Source: Cellulophaga baltica | GTDB taxonomy: Bacteria; Bacteroidota; Bacteroidia; Flavobacteriales; Flavobacteriaceae | Direction of reading: 5' to 3' | Length of the DNA: 64,000 bases | Assembly: GCF_900102165.1 (NCBI RefSeq) | Contig: NZ_FNBD01000008.1 | Coordinates: forward strand, 186,001 to 250,000 | Part shown: positions 27,348 to 37,800 of the stretch, piece after piece | Position numbering within the stretch: position 1 is the first letter of the stretch | How the letters are laid out: each line of letters begins with the position of its first letter | The notes under the pieces: model-generated | The model's database searches: none | Told to the model about the DNA's origin: nothing | The model's input: only the letters and a program-made list of their open reading frames with translations | Made by a program: the position numbers and the translations under genes

Positions 27348-28586
27348 TTACTCCTGAGCTAAACCTTTTACGAGCTGTGTAAATTCTGCTTTAAATGCAG
27401 TATACTTTTCCCCTGTTGCAGGCCCATTGAACCCTGTTTTTATTTTACGAACTACACCCTGCTTATCTATAAATAAGGTAGTAGGATAGGATAAGACATG
27501 GTTCAACATTGGCAATTTCTTTTGCGCTTCTTCTTTATCTGCTGTACCATATTGCGCCAACAATACTGGATAATCAATACCTACTCGTTCTTTTAAACGC
27601 TTTATAGCTTTAAAGGCATCTTCTTCTGTTTTGGCATATTCAAAGGATAGCGCTACTACTTCCAATTCTAAATCCTGATTGTTTTTTACAAAATCTACCA
27701 GAAATTTAGTTTCATCTAAACAATTAGGACACCAAGTACCCATAATCTGCACCAAAACTGCTTTATTTCTAAATTTAGCATCTGATAAAGACACGATATT
27801 TCCTTCTTCATCCGGAAACGAAAAACTAAATTCATCATAACCCTCCTTTAAATAGGTAAGAGAATCTTCATCTGGTAGTTCAAATACCTCATTACGAACA
27901 GCAGTAAATGGCTCTTTAAAATGATTTCCAGAGTAAAATGTACCATTTAATGTACTGTCACTCACTTTAGCAGTAAACAAAAAAGCGTGCGCCCCATCAA
28001 AGGCAGATAGCTTCAGGGAATCGCCATCTAGAACACCGTCTAAATATCGGTAATCTCCTGTTGTGGTTCTAAAAGTACCATGAACCTTATTATTTTTCTG
28101 TAGAAAGATACCTTTGCCAAGGTAAAAATCCTCAGTATCTGGACTAAATTTTGTTTCCCAAACACCAGACATAGACGCTTTACTATCTGTATTGACAACA
28201 AATCTATCAGTTTTACCAAAAGTAGCCATGAACGGCACTACCCGGTCTAAACTTTCCTTTATAAAATTACCCTTAATAGTATCTCCTTCAAATGTTCCTT
28301 GTAAATACCCTTCAAATACAGGAAATTTAATGGCAACCGAATTTCCAGAAATTGTAATTTCATCGGTATGAATTAATTCTTCCGCATTATAAATATCAGC
28401 GGTATAAGAATCATCCGGCTCTCTGTTAATACTTAAATTGAACGGTAATTTTTGATGATCCATAACTTGCAATTCCACGAGCCATTTTCCATCTTTCAGT
28501 ATTTCTTGATTTTCTTTAGCCGCTTTATCCTCTTTACAAGAAAATAATAAGACAAAAACTCCAACAATAAGCACCAACTTCTTCAT
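27348..28586 (-). CDS. TlpA-like thioredoxin-fold lipoprotein
   Basis: The 412 residues start with a lipoprotein signal (LLFSCKED, Cys at about 17). Residues 30-240 form a beta-rich N-terminal region of the kind attached to TlpA/ResA-like proteins in Bacteroidota. The C-terminal thioredoxin domain (about 255-405) has the active site WCPNC (C286 and C289) and a cis-Pro segment at SYPTTLFID. It should act as a periplasmic thiol-disulfide oxidoreductase anchored in a membrane, perhaps in cytochrome c maturation or oxidative stress. The partner is not known. Confidence 0.9.
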   Translation of the reverse strand: MKKLVLIVGVFVLLFSCKEDKAAKENQEILKDGKWLVELQVMDHQKLPFNLSINREPDDSYTADIYNAEELIHTDEITISGNSVAIKFPVFEGYLQGTFEGDTIKGNFIKESLDRVVPFMATFGKTDRFVVNTDSKASMSGVWETKFSPDTEDFYLGKGIFLQKNNKVHGTFRTTTGDYRYLDGVLDGDSLKLSAFDGAHAFLFTAKVSDSTLNGTFYSGNHFKEPFTAVRNEVFELPDEDSLTYLKEGYDEFSFSFPDEEGNIVSLSDAKFRNKAVLVQIMGTWCPNCLDETKFLVDFVKNNQDLELEVVALSFEYAKTEEDAFKAIKRLKERVGIDYPVLLAQYGTADKEEAQKKLPMLNHVLSYPTTLFIDKQGVVRKIKTGFNGPATGEKYTAFKAEFTQLVKGLAQE

Positions 28587-28664
28587 AATTCCTTCTTTTT
28601 CAAAGCCGAAATAACAATTAATTTGTTACAATTAAAAATAAAAATCAATTCAATTAAATAGCTA

Positions 28665-28695
28665 TTGAATGTCTTGACACATTGTTTTATATTTG
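28665..28695 (+). promoter_or_regulatory. Bacteroidota-type promoter for pheT
   Basis: TTG at 28665-28667, a 20-base spacer and TATATTTG at 28688-28695 fit the -33/-7 consensus TTG-N20-TAnnTTTG. The predicted start near 28700 leaves a leader of about 160 bases before the pheT ATG. That leader contains three inverted repeats (28713-28731, 28785-28796, 28806-28822). Confidence 0.65.
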
Positions 28696-28862
28696 TGCGC
28701 TGTTATCTGCAAATTATTAGAAGCTAATAATAGCAAGGTTTACTAAAACAAAAATCAAAAACCAACACTAACGATCCGATAAGGATACTTAAGTATTGAA
28801 GTATGGTTCTAAGAATTAGAACTGTACAACTTACTTAAACTCGGAATTGAAAATATTATTAA

Positions 28863-31289
28863 ATGAAAATATCTTACAACTGGCTAAAACAATTTTTACA
28901 GATTAGCTGGGAAGCGGAACAAACTGCGGAATTATTAACCGATCTTGGTTTGGAAGTAGAAGGAATTGAAGCATTTGAATCTACTAAAGGCGGTTTAAAA
29001 GGGATTGTTGTAGGTCATGTTTTAACTTGTGAGAAACATTCAAACGCAGATAAATTAAAAGTTACCACTGTTGATATTGGATTAGAACATCCAGTTCAAA
29101 TAGTCTGTGGCGCGGCTAATGTTGCTCAAGGACAAAAAGTACCCGTAGCTACTATTGGCACTAAACTTTACACCAAAGAAGGTGAAGAATGGGTTATTAA
29201 GAAAGGTAAAATTCGTGGTGAAGAAAGTCACGGAATGATTTGCGCTGAAGACGAAATTGGCGTGGGAGAAAGTCACGATGGCATCATGGTATTAAGCGAT
29301 GATCTAAAACCAGGAACCCCTTGTGCTGCAATTTTTGAAGTAGAAACTGACACTGTTTTTGAAATTGGCTTAACGCCGAACAGAGCAGATGCCATGAGTC
29401 ATTTAGGAGTTGCTAGAGATTTAAAAGCGGGACTAAAGCAAAAAGATATTCAGCTAGAACTAATTACCCCTTCCGTTAGTAATTTTCATATTACCAACAG
29501 GTCTTTAAAAATTGATGTTAATGTTACAGATAATAAACTAGCTCCAAGATATGCCGGGGTAACCATTAACAACCTAACGGTACAAGAGTCTCCTAACTGG
29601 TTAAAAAATAGATTGAAAGCTATTGGTCTAAGCCCAATAAATAATATTGTAGATGTTACTAACTATGTACTTCATGAATTAGGACAGCCTTTACATGCTT
29701 TTGACGTTAACAAAATAAAGGACCATAAAATACAAGTAAAAACTCTTGCTACAGGCACTAAATTTAAAACTTTAGATGGCGTAGAGATTGAGTTGCATGA
29801 AGATGATTTAATGATCTGTGACTCAGAAAAACCACTTTGTATTGCTGGTGTATATGGAGGTTTAAATTCTGGTGTTACAAAAGATACAACCTCTATATTT
29901 TTAGAAAGTGCCTATTTTGATCCAATTTCTGTACGAAAAACATCAAAAAGACACGGCTTTAATACAGATGCATCTTTTAGATTTGAAAGAGGTATAGATA
30001 TTAATAGTGTAGAATACTGTTTAAAAAGGGCTGCTATTTTAATACAACAAATAGCCGGTGGTGATATCACTTCTGATATTATTGATCAGTACCCGAATAA
30101 ACAGAACGATTATCAGGTGTTCTTGACCTATAAGAAAATCAACAGATTAATAGGACAAGAAATTCCTCAAGACATTATAAAATCTATACTCGCTTCTTTA
30201 GATATAAAACTTAATAACGTTACAGAAACAGGGTTAGGTTTAACTATTCCTTTCTATCGCGTTGATGTGCGTAGAGAAGTAGATGTTATTGAGGAAATCT
30301 TAAGAGTATACGGCTATAACAATATTAATTTTAAGCAAAAATTAAACGCCTCTATAGCTACTACGAGTCCGTTTGAAGATTATAAAATTCAGTCTATTAT
30401 AGGTGATTTCCTATCTGCAAAAGGTTTTAATGAAATCATGACTAACAGTTTAACTGCTCCTACTTATAACGAGCAGCTAGACAAATTAAACGAAGACCAC
30501 ACGGTAAAAATCATTAATCCTTTGAGTAATGATCTTTCCGTAATGAGAAGAACTTTATTATTTTCTGGTTTAGAAGCCGTATTATATAATAGTAATAGAA
30601 AAAGACAGAATTTAAAATTCTTTGAGTTTGGAAAAAGTTACCACAATTACAACGGGCAGAAAGAAGAAAATAAACACTTAGTGCTTTTCTTAACAGGAAA
30701 TAAGAATGAAGACTCTTGGATTGCTCCTGCAGCCAAAACAAGCTTCTTTACATTAAAATCTCATGTGGAAAGTATCTTAGAACGTTTAGGTGTGAAAAAC
30801 ATAGCCACCGTGATTTCTAAAAGCGATGAATTTTCTGAAGCCATAGCATTAAAATCTGGAAAAATAGAACTAGTAAACTTTGGAACCGTTAAAAAATCAA
30901 TCCTTAAAAGTTTTGATTTGAAAAATGAAGTGTTGTATGCCGACTTTAAATGGGATGAGATCTTAAAACTTATAAGCAATCATGAGATAGCTTACCAAGA
31001 AATTTCTAAATTCCCTGAAGTAAAAAGAGATTTTGCTTTGCTTATTAATGATGAGGTGTATTTTAAGGACATACATAACATTGCCTTTGAAACAGAAAAA
31101 TCATTACTAAAAGAAGTGAGTCTTTTTGATGTATACACCGGATCAAAATTACCAAAAGGGAAAAAATCTTATGCGGTTAGCTTTACTCTTAAATCAGAGA
31201 AAGCAACATTGACAGATAAGCAGATTGAAAAGATCATGACAAAATTCAAGCAGAATTTTGAAACTAAGCTTGGAGCAGAATTAAGATAA
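28863..31289 (+). CDS. pheT: Phenylalanine--tRNA ligase beta subunit PheT
   Basis: PheT is the large subunit of the (alpha beta)2 enzyme that charges tRNA-Phe. The 808 residues carry all domains: B1 start MKISYNWLKQFL, the EMAP-like tRNA-binding domain (about 40-150; GIVVGHVLTCEKHSNADKLKV), B3/B4 editing domain (LAPRYAGVTI, DVTNYVLHELGQPLHAFD), B5 (about 410-480), the catalytic-like core (FLSAKGFNEIMTNSL, NPLSNDLSVMRRTLL), and the FDX-ACB anticodon-binding end (SKFPEVKRDFALLI). pheS is not adjacent. The upstream 276-base gap contains its promoter and a long structured leader. Confidence 0.97.
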   Translation: MKISYNWLKQFLQISWEAEQTAELLTDLGLEVEGIEAFESTKGGLKGIVVGHVLTCEKHSNADKLKVTTVDIGLEHPVQIVCGAANVAQGQKVPVATIGTKLYTKEGEEWVIKKGKIRGEESHGMICAEDEIGVGESHDGIMVLSDDLKPGTPCAAIFEVETDTVFEIGLTPNRADAMSHLGVARDLKAGLKQKDIQLELITPSVSNFHITNRSLKIDVNVTDNKLAPRYAGVTINNLTVQESPNWLKNRLKAIGLSPINNIVDVTNYVLHELGQPLHAFDVNKIKDHKIQVKTLATGTKFKTLDGVEIELHEDDLMICDSEKPLCIAGVYGGLNSGVTKDTTSIFLESAYFDPISVRKTSKRHGFNTDASFRFERGIDINSVEYCLKRAAILIQQIAGGDITSDIIDQYPNKQNDYQVFLTYKKINRLIGQEIPQDIIKSILASLDIKLNNVTETGLGLTIPFYRVDVRREVDVIEEILRVYGYNNINFKQKLNASIATTSPFEDYKIQSIIGDFLSAKGFNEIMTNSLTAPTYNEQLDKLNEDHTVKIINPLSNDLSVMRRTLLFSGLEAVLYNSNRKRQNLKFFEFGKSYHNYNGQKEENKHLVLFLTGNKNEDSWIAPAAKTSFFTLKSHVESILERLGVKNIATVISKSDEFSEAIALKSGKIELVNFGTVKKSILKSFDLKNEVLYADFKWDEILKLISNHEIAYQEISKFPEVKRDFALLINDEVYFKDIHNIAFETEKSLLKEVSLFDVYTGSKLPKGKKSYAVSFTLKSEKATLTDKQIEKIMTKFKQNFETKLGAELR

Positions 31290-31311
31290 TAATTATCATC
31301 GTATTGTAAAC

Positions 31312-31343
31312 GCAAGTAAAGCTTAAAACTAAGCTTTACTTGC
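31312..31343. terminator. 14-base perfect hairpin at the pheT/fasciclin convergence
   Basis: GCAAGTAAAGCTTA (31312-31325) pairs perfectly with TAAGCTTTACTTGC (31330-31343) around an AAAC loop. The right arm contains the last codons and stop of the fasciclin gene. No clear T-run follows on either strand, so it may be a transcript end-protecting hairpin or a weak terminator rather than a classic one. Confidence 0.5.
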
Positions 31344-31880
31344 AATATGACTTACACTATCAATCACATGAATAACACCGTTACATTGTGTAGCATCTGC
31401 TTTTGTGATGATAGATTGTTGACCGTATTTATCCGTCAATACAATATCTAAACCTTTCATCGTAGCCACAAGAGTATCTCCTGAAATGGTCGTGAAAGTA
31501 GCTCTACCTTTTCCACTACAAAGTGCTTTTAATATTCTTGAAGCAGTTAGTTTCCCAGCAATTATATGGTACCCTAATATAGATTGTATTTCCTTTTTAT
31601 TTTTAGCAAGGACTAAATCTGTTATTCTTGCTTTCGTGGAAGAATCAAAATTAGCATCACTAGGCGCAAAAACAGTAAATTGAGCTTCGCCATCTAATAA
31701 TGTTTCCAATTCTGAAACATGTACTGCCGCCATAAGTAATTGATGATTTCCGGAGTCTTCAGTATTTTTTAAAATAGATTTTTCAGGATCCATTTTAGCA
31801 GCACTATTTTTTTTCTGCGCATTAACACTAAGCATAGCAAGGGTTAACAGCACTAAAAGAGGGGATTTTAGTAACTTCAT
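31329..31880 (-). CDS. Secreted fasciclin-domain protein
   Basis: This 183-residue protein has a signal peptide (1-21, ending LSVNAQ) and a single FAS1 domain (about 45-180). The H1 motif is FTVFAPSDANFD (about 85-96), the YH-type motif is ILGYHIIAGKLTA, and the domain ends NGVIHVIDSV. FAS1 domains mediate adhesion in surface and extracellular proteins; the partner is unknown. Its last codons lie inside the hairpin at 31312-31343. It is a single-gene transcript. Confidence 0.93.
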   Translation of the reverse strand: MKLLKSPLLVLLTLAMLSVNAQKKNSAAKMDPEKSILKNTEDSGNHQLLMAAVHVSELETLLDGEAQFTVFAPSDANFDSSTKARITDLVLAKNKKEIQSILGYHIIAGKLTASRILKALCSGKGRATFTTISGDTLVATMKGLDIVLTDKYGQQSIITKADATQCNGVIHVIDSVSHIASKA

Positions 31881-32087
31881 AATTCAGTGTAGGTATTAAA
31901 ATTTAATCAATTTAAAAAATCTGGGAAGGTAGTTCATCGTTGAAATACCAAATAATAACGACAAGATACATCTATTATCGGGTAGTTCGTAGGTGATAAG
32001 ATGCATTTCATAGAAATTAACATTTATTTAACATACGTTTAGGAAAAATTCTCAACAAAACTAAAGCTACAATTTTGTAAATTTGAG

Positions 32088-32825
32088 ATGATCTCAAAAA
32101 TTATTCAAATGCTATTGAAAAAGATTAACCTTGAAGATCAACTCAAAAAACAAAAAAAGAGGTCCACTTTCTCCTCTAATACTTTGATTGATCAATTCTA
32201 CCACACCTTAGAAGAAGACCACAAAACTTCCTCAAAAATCCGTAGGAATACTATTGAAAAGAATCAAGAAAATTACAATCACTTTAAGCTTGACCTATTA
32301 GATACTGACAAAATCTATCATGTAACAGAAATAAAAAAAATCTGTATTGATTATCGACTTCGGTTTTTAGACAGTTCTTATTTCAAAGGTAAAATCCCGA
32401 AAGAGGCTATTTTAAAAATTAAAAAGCTAGAACAAGAGCATCATACCGAAGTAAAGAATTTTAAAATTATAGCCCCGTCAAAACTCTTTAAATTAGAAGA
32501 TAAAGACGATCCGTTATTATTTGCGTGCTTAGGCAATGACTATTATTATCTCATACATAAATGGGGAAATGACATGAGCGCATTCCGAAAGTTAGGAATG
32601 TTGCCTTTTAAAAGCATCATCAACCTATTACTTCTCATTATTGTTTTGAGTTACGGCTTAACCTTATTAGTTCCGTCTGGCCTATTTTCTAAGTCTGAGT
32701 CTAGTGCTCAATTTTGGATTATGTGCTTCTTTATGTTTAAAACCATTGCCGCAATCACCATTTTTTATGGATTTGCCAAAGGAAAAAATTTTAACCCCGC
32801 TATTTGGAATAGCAAGTTTATATAA
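32088..32825 (+). CDS. Hypothetical protein with two C-terminal membrane segments
   Basis: The 245 residues start with a basic, charged soluble part of about 180 residues (many Lys and Glu, helical) and end with two membrane segments (about 181-200 and 211-230). I do not recognise the family. Residues LFACLGNDYYYLIHKWGNDMS look like the most conserved-type patch. A -7 box TAAATTTG (32078-32085) ends two bases before the ATG, so the transcript would begin at or inside this codon. An alternative start is the ATG at 32109 (MLLKKINLEDQ). Confidence 0.68.
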   Translation: MISKIIQMLLKKINLEDQLKKQKKRSTFSSNTLIDQFYHTLEEDHKTSSKIRRNTIEKNQENYNHFKLDLLDTDKIYHVTEIKKICIDYRLRFLDSSYFKGKIPKEAILKIKKLEQEHHTEVKNFKIIAPSKLFKLEDKDDPLLFACLGNDYYYLIHKWGNDMSAFRKLGMLPFKSIINLLLLIIVLSYGLTLLVPSGLFSKSESSAQFWIMCFFMFKTIAAITIFYGFAKGKNFNPAIWNSKFI

Positions 32826-32837
32826 AATTTGTATTAC

Positions 32838-32868
32838 AAAAAACAGCGGCAAAATGCCGCTGTTTTTT
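32838..32868. terminator. Bidirectional terminator
   Basis: AAAAAACAGCGGCA (32838-32851) pairs perfectly with TGCCGCTGTTTTTT (32855-32868) around a three-base loop. It lies between the convergent 245-residue gene and bshB1 and serves both. Confidence 0.92.
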
Positions 32869-32890
32869 TAATTGTATGTAGAAAAATCTA

Positions 32891-33613
32891 TTAAATAAGA
32901 TCTCCTAATTGTCCTACTGCAGGAAGACGTTCTGTAGTAAAACCTTCTGCGTACTCTACTCCTATTAATCTACCTAAATCTCTAGCCCTATAATTAACAC
33001 TATCTGTAAAATTCTTACTACTGATGGGCGTTTCTGGCTCAGAACTTTTTGGGTCATAAAATTGAGAACCGTATGCAAAAATAGCCTCCGTCTTTTTTTC
33101 TATATAACCTGATACATCTACTAAGAAATCTGGATTCAAATTTTTCCATTGTATGTAATGATACACAACTTTTGGACGCCAAGGGTCTTGCCAATGCTCA
33201 TCACCATCAAACTTCGTATCAATCTTAATCAATCCACTTAAAAAACAAGCATCACTTACAAGCTTACTCCCTTTTCCGTGATCTATATGACGATCATCAA
33301 TAGCATTACAAAGTACTATTTCTGGTCGGTATTTCCGTATCATCTTTATTACCGCCAATTGATGCTCCTTATCGTTGGTAAAAAACCCGTCTGCAAACTC
33401 CAAATTTTCACGAACAGCAACGCCTAAAATTTTTGCAGCAGCATTCGCCTCTTTATCCCTAATTTCGGCACTACCGCGGGTACCTAGTTCTCCCCTAGTT
33501 AAATCTACGATGCCAACTGTTTTACCGTTTGCAATTTCCTTAGCTATTGTTGCTCCTGCACCTAATTCTACATCATCAGGATGCGCTCCAAAAGCAAGTA
33601 TATCTAATTTCAT
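32891..33613 (-). CDS. bshB1: Bacillithiol biosynthesis deacetylase BshB1
   Basis: BshB1 removes acetyl from GlcNAc-malate to give GlcN-malate, the second step of bacillithiol synthesis. The 240 residues match the BshB1 branch of the PIG-L/LmbE family: LDILAFGAHPDDVELGAGATIAK with the zinc-binding His-Asp, LTRGELGTRGSAEIRDKEA, IDDRHIDHGKGSKLV with further zinc His, and the C-terminal IGVEYAEGF. It is the last of three minus-strand genes after ccsBA and a transsulfuration enzyme; cysteine is the thiol source for bacillithiol. BshA and BshC are not in the window. Confidence 0.94.
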   Translation of the reverse strand: MKLDILAFGAHPDDVELGAGATIAKEIANGKTVGIVDLTRGELGTRGSAEIRDKEANAAAKILGVAVRENLEFADGFFTNDKEHQLAVIKMIRKYRPEIVLCNAIDDRHIDHGKGSKLVSDACFLSGLIKIDTKFDGDEHWQDPWRPKVVYHYIQWKNLNPDFLVDVSGYIEKKTEAIFAYGSQFYDPKSSEPETPISSKNFTDSVNYRARDLGRLIGVEYAEGFTTERLPAVGQLGDLI

Positions 33614-33657
33614 AATTCTATTTTATAATTCCTCAGTCGCACACCGCAACCAATTAC

Positions 33658-34812
33658 TTACTTTACCGCAACAGCAATTGCTTGTTCTATATCTGCAATA
33701 ATGTCTTCTATATCTTCAATCCCTAATGAAAAACGAATTAACCCATCTACAATGCCTTGGTTTGCCCGTTCTTCTGGACTCAATAAAGAGTGAGATGTTT
33801 TTGTTGGCGATAATACTGTACTTTCAACTCCAGCCAAACTCATCGATGATTTGATTAGCTTCAAAGCTTGTTGGAAGGTATAGGAATCTATCCCATCTTT
33901 TAATTCAAAAGAAAGCATTCCACCAAAACCACGCATTTGAGTTTTTGCCAATTCGTGGTCAGGATGACTTGGCAATCCCGGATAATACACTGCTTGAATA
34001 AACTCATTCTGATATAAGTATTCTGCCATTTTTTGCGCATTCTCATTCTGCGCTCTTACCCGCAAGCCCATTGTTTTTATACTACGTTCTAATAACCATA
34101 CCGTATAATCACTTAAACTACCGCCAAAATTCTTCGCAAATTGAAAAATCCGCTCCATATGTTCTTTTGTAGAAGCTACAGCTCCTGCTAATATATCTGA
34201 ATGACCTCCCATATATTTAGTAGCACTATGTATAACCACATCAATTCCAAAATCTATAGGATTCTGATTTACGGGGCTCGCAAAAGTATTATCGATCATG
34301 GAAACCAATCCGTGCTTCTTTGCAATAGCGCTTACAGCTTTTAAATCTGTAATAGTCAATAAAGGATTCGAAGGAGTTTCTATATAAATTACTTTCGTAT
34401 TCTCTTTTATTTTTGCCGTGAAATCTTCTGGCTTTAATCCGTCTGTAAAAGAGTAAGAAATTCCAAATTTCTCAAATTCTTCCGTTACTAAATTATAGGT
34501 ACCACCATACAAAGTTTTCTGAAGCACAACATGATCTCCCGCTCGCAAAAAAGCCATTAATGCCGTACTTACTGCCGCCATACCACTACCAAAAATCATC
34601 GCTGCTTCTGCATGTTCTAATGCAGCTACTTTTTCCGATAATGCGACTTGATTTGGTGTATTAAAATATCTTGGATACCGTTTTACTTCCACATCATCAA
34701 AAGCATAAGAAGTACTCATATAAAGAGGAGAAACTGCTCCTTTATATTTTTCATCTTTTAATTCTCCAAAATGTGTACAAATAGTATTGAATCCTGCTTT
34801 TTTGTTTTCCAT
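33658..34812 (-). CDS. Cys/Met metabolism PLP-dependent transsulfuration enzyme
   Basis: The 384 residues form a cystathionine gamma-synthase/gamma-lyase family enzyme. PLP contacts are visible in FGSGMAAVSTALM, the Tyr of LYGGTYNLV, VIYIETPSNP, SMIDNTFASPV with the Asp that holds the pyridine N, and the Schiff-base Lys in HSATKYMGGHSD (about residue 208). The C-terminus has STVLSPTKTSHSLLSPEER and RFSLGIED. Gamma-synthase, gamma-lyase and methionine gamma-lyase cannot be separated by eye. The position before bshB1 would suit a role in cysteine supply, which is inference. Confidence 0.9.
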   Translation of the reverse strand: MENKKAGFNTICTHFGELKDEKYKGAVSPLYMSTSYAFDDVEVKRYPRYFNTPNQVALSEKVAALEHAEAAMIFGSGMAAVSTALMAFLRAGDHVVLQKTLYGGTYNLVTEEFEKFGISYSFTDGLKPEDFTAKIKENTKVIYIETPSNPLLTITDLKAVSAIAKKHGLVSMIDNTFASPVNQNPIDFGIDVVIHSATKYMGGHSDILAGAVASTKEHMERIFQFAKNFGGSLSDYTVWLLERSIKTMGLRVRAQNENAQKMAEYLYQNEFIQAVYYPGLPSHPDHELAKTQMRGFGGMLSFELKDGIDSYTFQQALKLIKSSMSLAGVESTVLSPTKTSHSLLSPEERANQGIVDGLIRFSLGIEDIEDIIADIEQAIAVAVK

Positions 34813-34863
34813 GCTGCTTCCTGCGTATTTTTTATTTGATAACTAAATTAAGGAATCTATGCC

Positions 34864-37800
34864 TTATTTTTTAGAATAATACTTTCTATATTTCCAAAAA
34901 CTTAATCCGCCTAACAGCAAAACTCCCGCAACGGTATAATATATAAAAGTAGGCGTAATTACTTGTGCACCGCTCGCATAACTATGCAAACCAGCTAGAT
35001 AGAAGTTCACGCCAAAATAGGTCATCATAATACTTCCAAAAGCAACAACACTGGCAAAATTAAAGGTCCATCTACCTCTTAACCCTGGCACAATACGCAT
35101 GTGCAAAACAAATGCATAAACCATGATAGAAATTAATGCCCAAGTTTCTTTAGGGTCCCAACCCCAATATCTTCCCCAACTCTCATTAGCCCATTGCCCT
35201 CCTAAAAAGTTTCCAATGGTTAGCATTACTAATCCTGCAGTTAAAGCTATCTCATTAACTATGGTAATTTCTTTAAGACTGTATTCTATTCGCTTTTTAT
35301 TTTTTTCATTAGTCATTAAAATCAGTACCAAACCAACTACTCCAAGAATCATCCCTACAGTAAGCGGACCGTAACTCCCAACAATTACTGCTACGTGAAT
35401 CATTAACCAATAGCTATCTAAAACAGGCTGTAAATTTGCTACCGCAGGATCTATCCAATTCATATGTGCTATCCATAACAACATAGATGTTACAAATGCT
35501 GTAGATGCTATGGTTAAGTTACTTCGACTACTAAAGGCCAAGCCTATCCCTATTGTAGCCCAAGCCACATATAAAATACTTTCATACGCATCACTCCAAG
35601 GTGCATGACCAGAAATATACCAGCGTAAAATAAGACCTGCTGTATGTAAGATAAATAGCACCCAAATAATCCCTTTAAAAGTAGTAACTCCAATTCTAAG
35701 TCCTTTTCGATCTTTAAAAATTTGAAAGATTAGCATGAAGAACATTATGATCCCAGCAAGGGCATAATATTTATACAGGTTGTTGAAAATATCTATTTTG
35801 TTGTAAAAAACTTCTGCCTTTATTTTATTATCTGAAGGCAATACAGCCGCTCCATGATTTTTTTGGTTTTGTTTAAAGGCCTGGAGTAATTTATCTGCTT
35901 GACTATAATCTTTCGTTGCTATTGCTGTTTTGAGTGTCATTAAATAAAATGGCAATGCATTACTTACAAAATTGCCATACAAGGAATCCGTTACTTGATA
36001 TTTTCCAGAACGGTATTCTACTGCCGAAATCCATTTATTATTTTCATCGTCTAACAACGGAAAAACTTTGATAATATCTCCTCCTAAAGCTCTATTCAAT
36101 AAACCTAATCGTAAATAAGTATCTTTTATATCGGTCTGAAATTTATTCGGATTTGTCGTATTAAAAGCATCATCTAAAAAAGGTTCAAACTTTGTTTGTC
36201 CGTTTGCATCAAAGAAATCTGTTGCCTTTACATAGCGCTGATCGCTAGGCACCTTAATTATTTTACGGATACTATCATTTATTCCCTTTTTATCTAAGGC
36301 TATAAATTCTGTATTGTACCAAATAGCAGGATTCAACATCATAGATAACAATACCTGATCTGAATTTAAATCCTTAAATTTATTCTTAAAACTTAGTTTT
36401 CGTAACAACTCAGAAGAATACGTATTTATAGGCTTCATACGCCCACCATCATCTTGAATGACTAGTTTTCCAAAGTTTTCTGCATGTTCTTTAGACACAA
36501 TGGTTTCTTGCATCATAGAATCTATCTGCTGTACAGTAGGCGCTGCGGTATGACCATGGCCATCATCTTCAGAATGGCCTGTTTGTGCAGACATCCCTAA
36601 ACTTAGACCTAAAAATAAAACTATTGTAGCGGTTACTTTCTTTGCATTCAATTTTTTCAAGGATGCCGTTAAATCTTTAAAACGGGTATCACCAAAAAAC
36701 ATAATACCCATCAACCCAATATACAGAAGAAAGTAACCAATGTAGGTAATACGTGTTCCCCAGAAATCATGATTTACAGAAAGCCCGGTTCCTTTTTCAT
36801 CCGGATCAAAATTTGCTTGAAAAAAACGATACCCTTTATGATCTAATACGTGATTCATATAAATATCATAATCAAACGGACGTTCATCTTCAATGGTTAC
36901 TTTACTCATGAAAGATGAGAATCCTTTTTCAGTTCCTGGATATTTTTCAGCTATAAAATCGTTTAATTTAATTCCGAAAGGCAATTCATACACCTTAGAC
37001 CCATAACGTAATGAAAAATCGAGTCCGCCTAGGGTTACCTTATCTGAATATTCAGCAGAACCTTTACCTCCCAGCAAAGTTTGCTGTATTTTTTCACCCT
37101 TAGTTTCTATTTCTACCACCATGGCGTCCCTAGTCGTTTCATTTACTTCTGCTTCTGGAACTTTTACAACACCATAAGATCCCTTAAGAATGGGCTCTGG
37201 AATTACAAATTGCATACCGGCCGTATTATATAAAGAGCGCAATACTAATGGCTGAATACTATCTTTTAAAAGTACGCCTTTAAACTGATCTGCCATGCGC
37301 ATATAATCGCCCTCAAAAGGAGATTCAATTAGATATTCGCCATCTTCAAATAGTATATTAATAGCTCCATCGGTTGGTTTATTTAATGAAAATAATACGT
37401 TATGAATACTGGCTACCTTTCCACTTTCTAAGTAATGATCATGACGTTCTCCATCACCAGCTTCAACAATTTTTAAATATTCATTACCATTTTCATCAGG
37501 AATTAAACCTTCTGCAGCACCTTTTATAAATTTTACAAATGAAATTTTAAAAGGCTGACCGTTAAAGTCCATCTTCCAAGGCAAACTAGATTTTATACCT
37601 TCCGGTGTTACGATAATATCATCTTCAAGAGGTTTACGTAAGCGTTCCCCATCAATATCTCCATCTACATTAGCGCTCAAAAAAGTTTTATCCGAGTAAA
37701 ACACTTTTTCTGTCTGCCCCTCACGGATGGGCATCATTCCTTCAAAGCTTATATATCTTGTTACAAAAGCACCTACGATGATTAGAATCCAAGACATATG

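Noticed and set aside
28696-28862. T-box or Phe-rich leader-peptide attenuator before pheT.
   Set aside because: No T-box consensus, no T-run terminator and no Phe-rich short frame were found in the leader.
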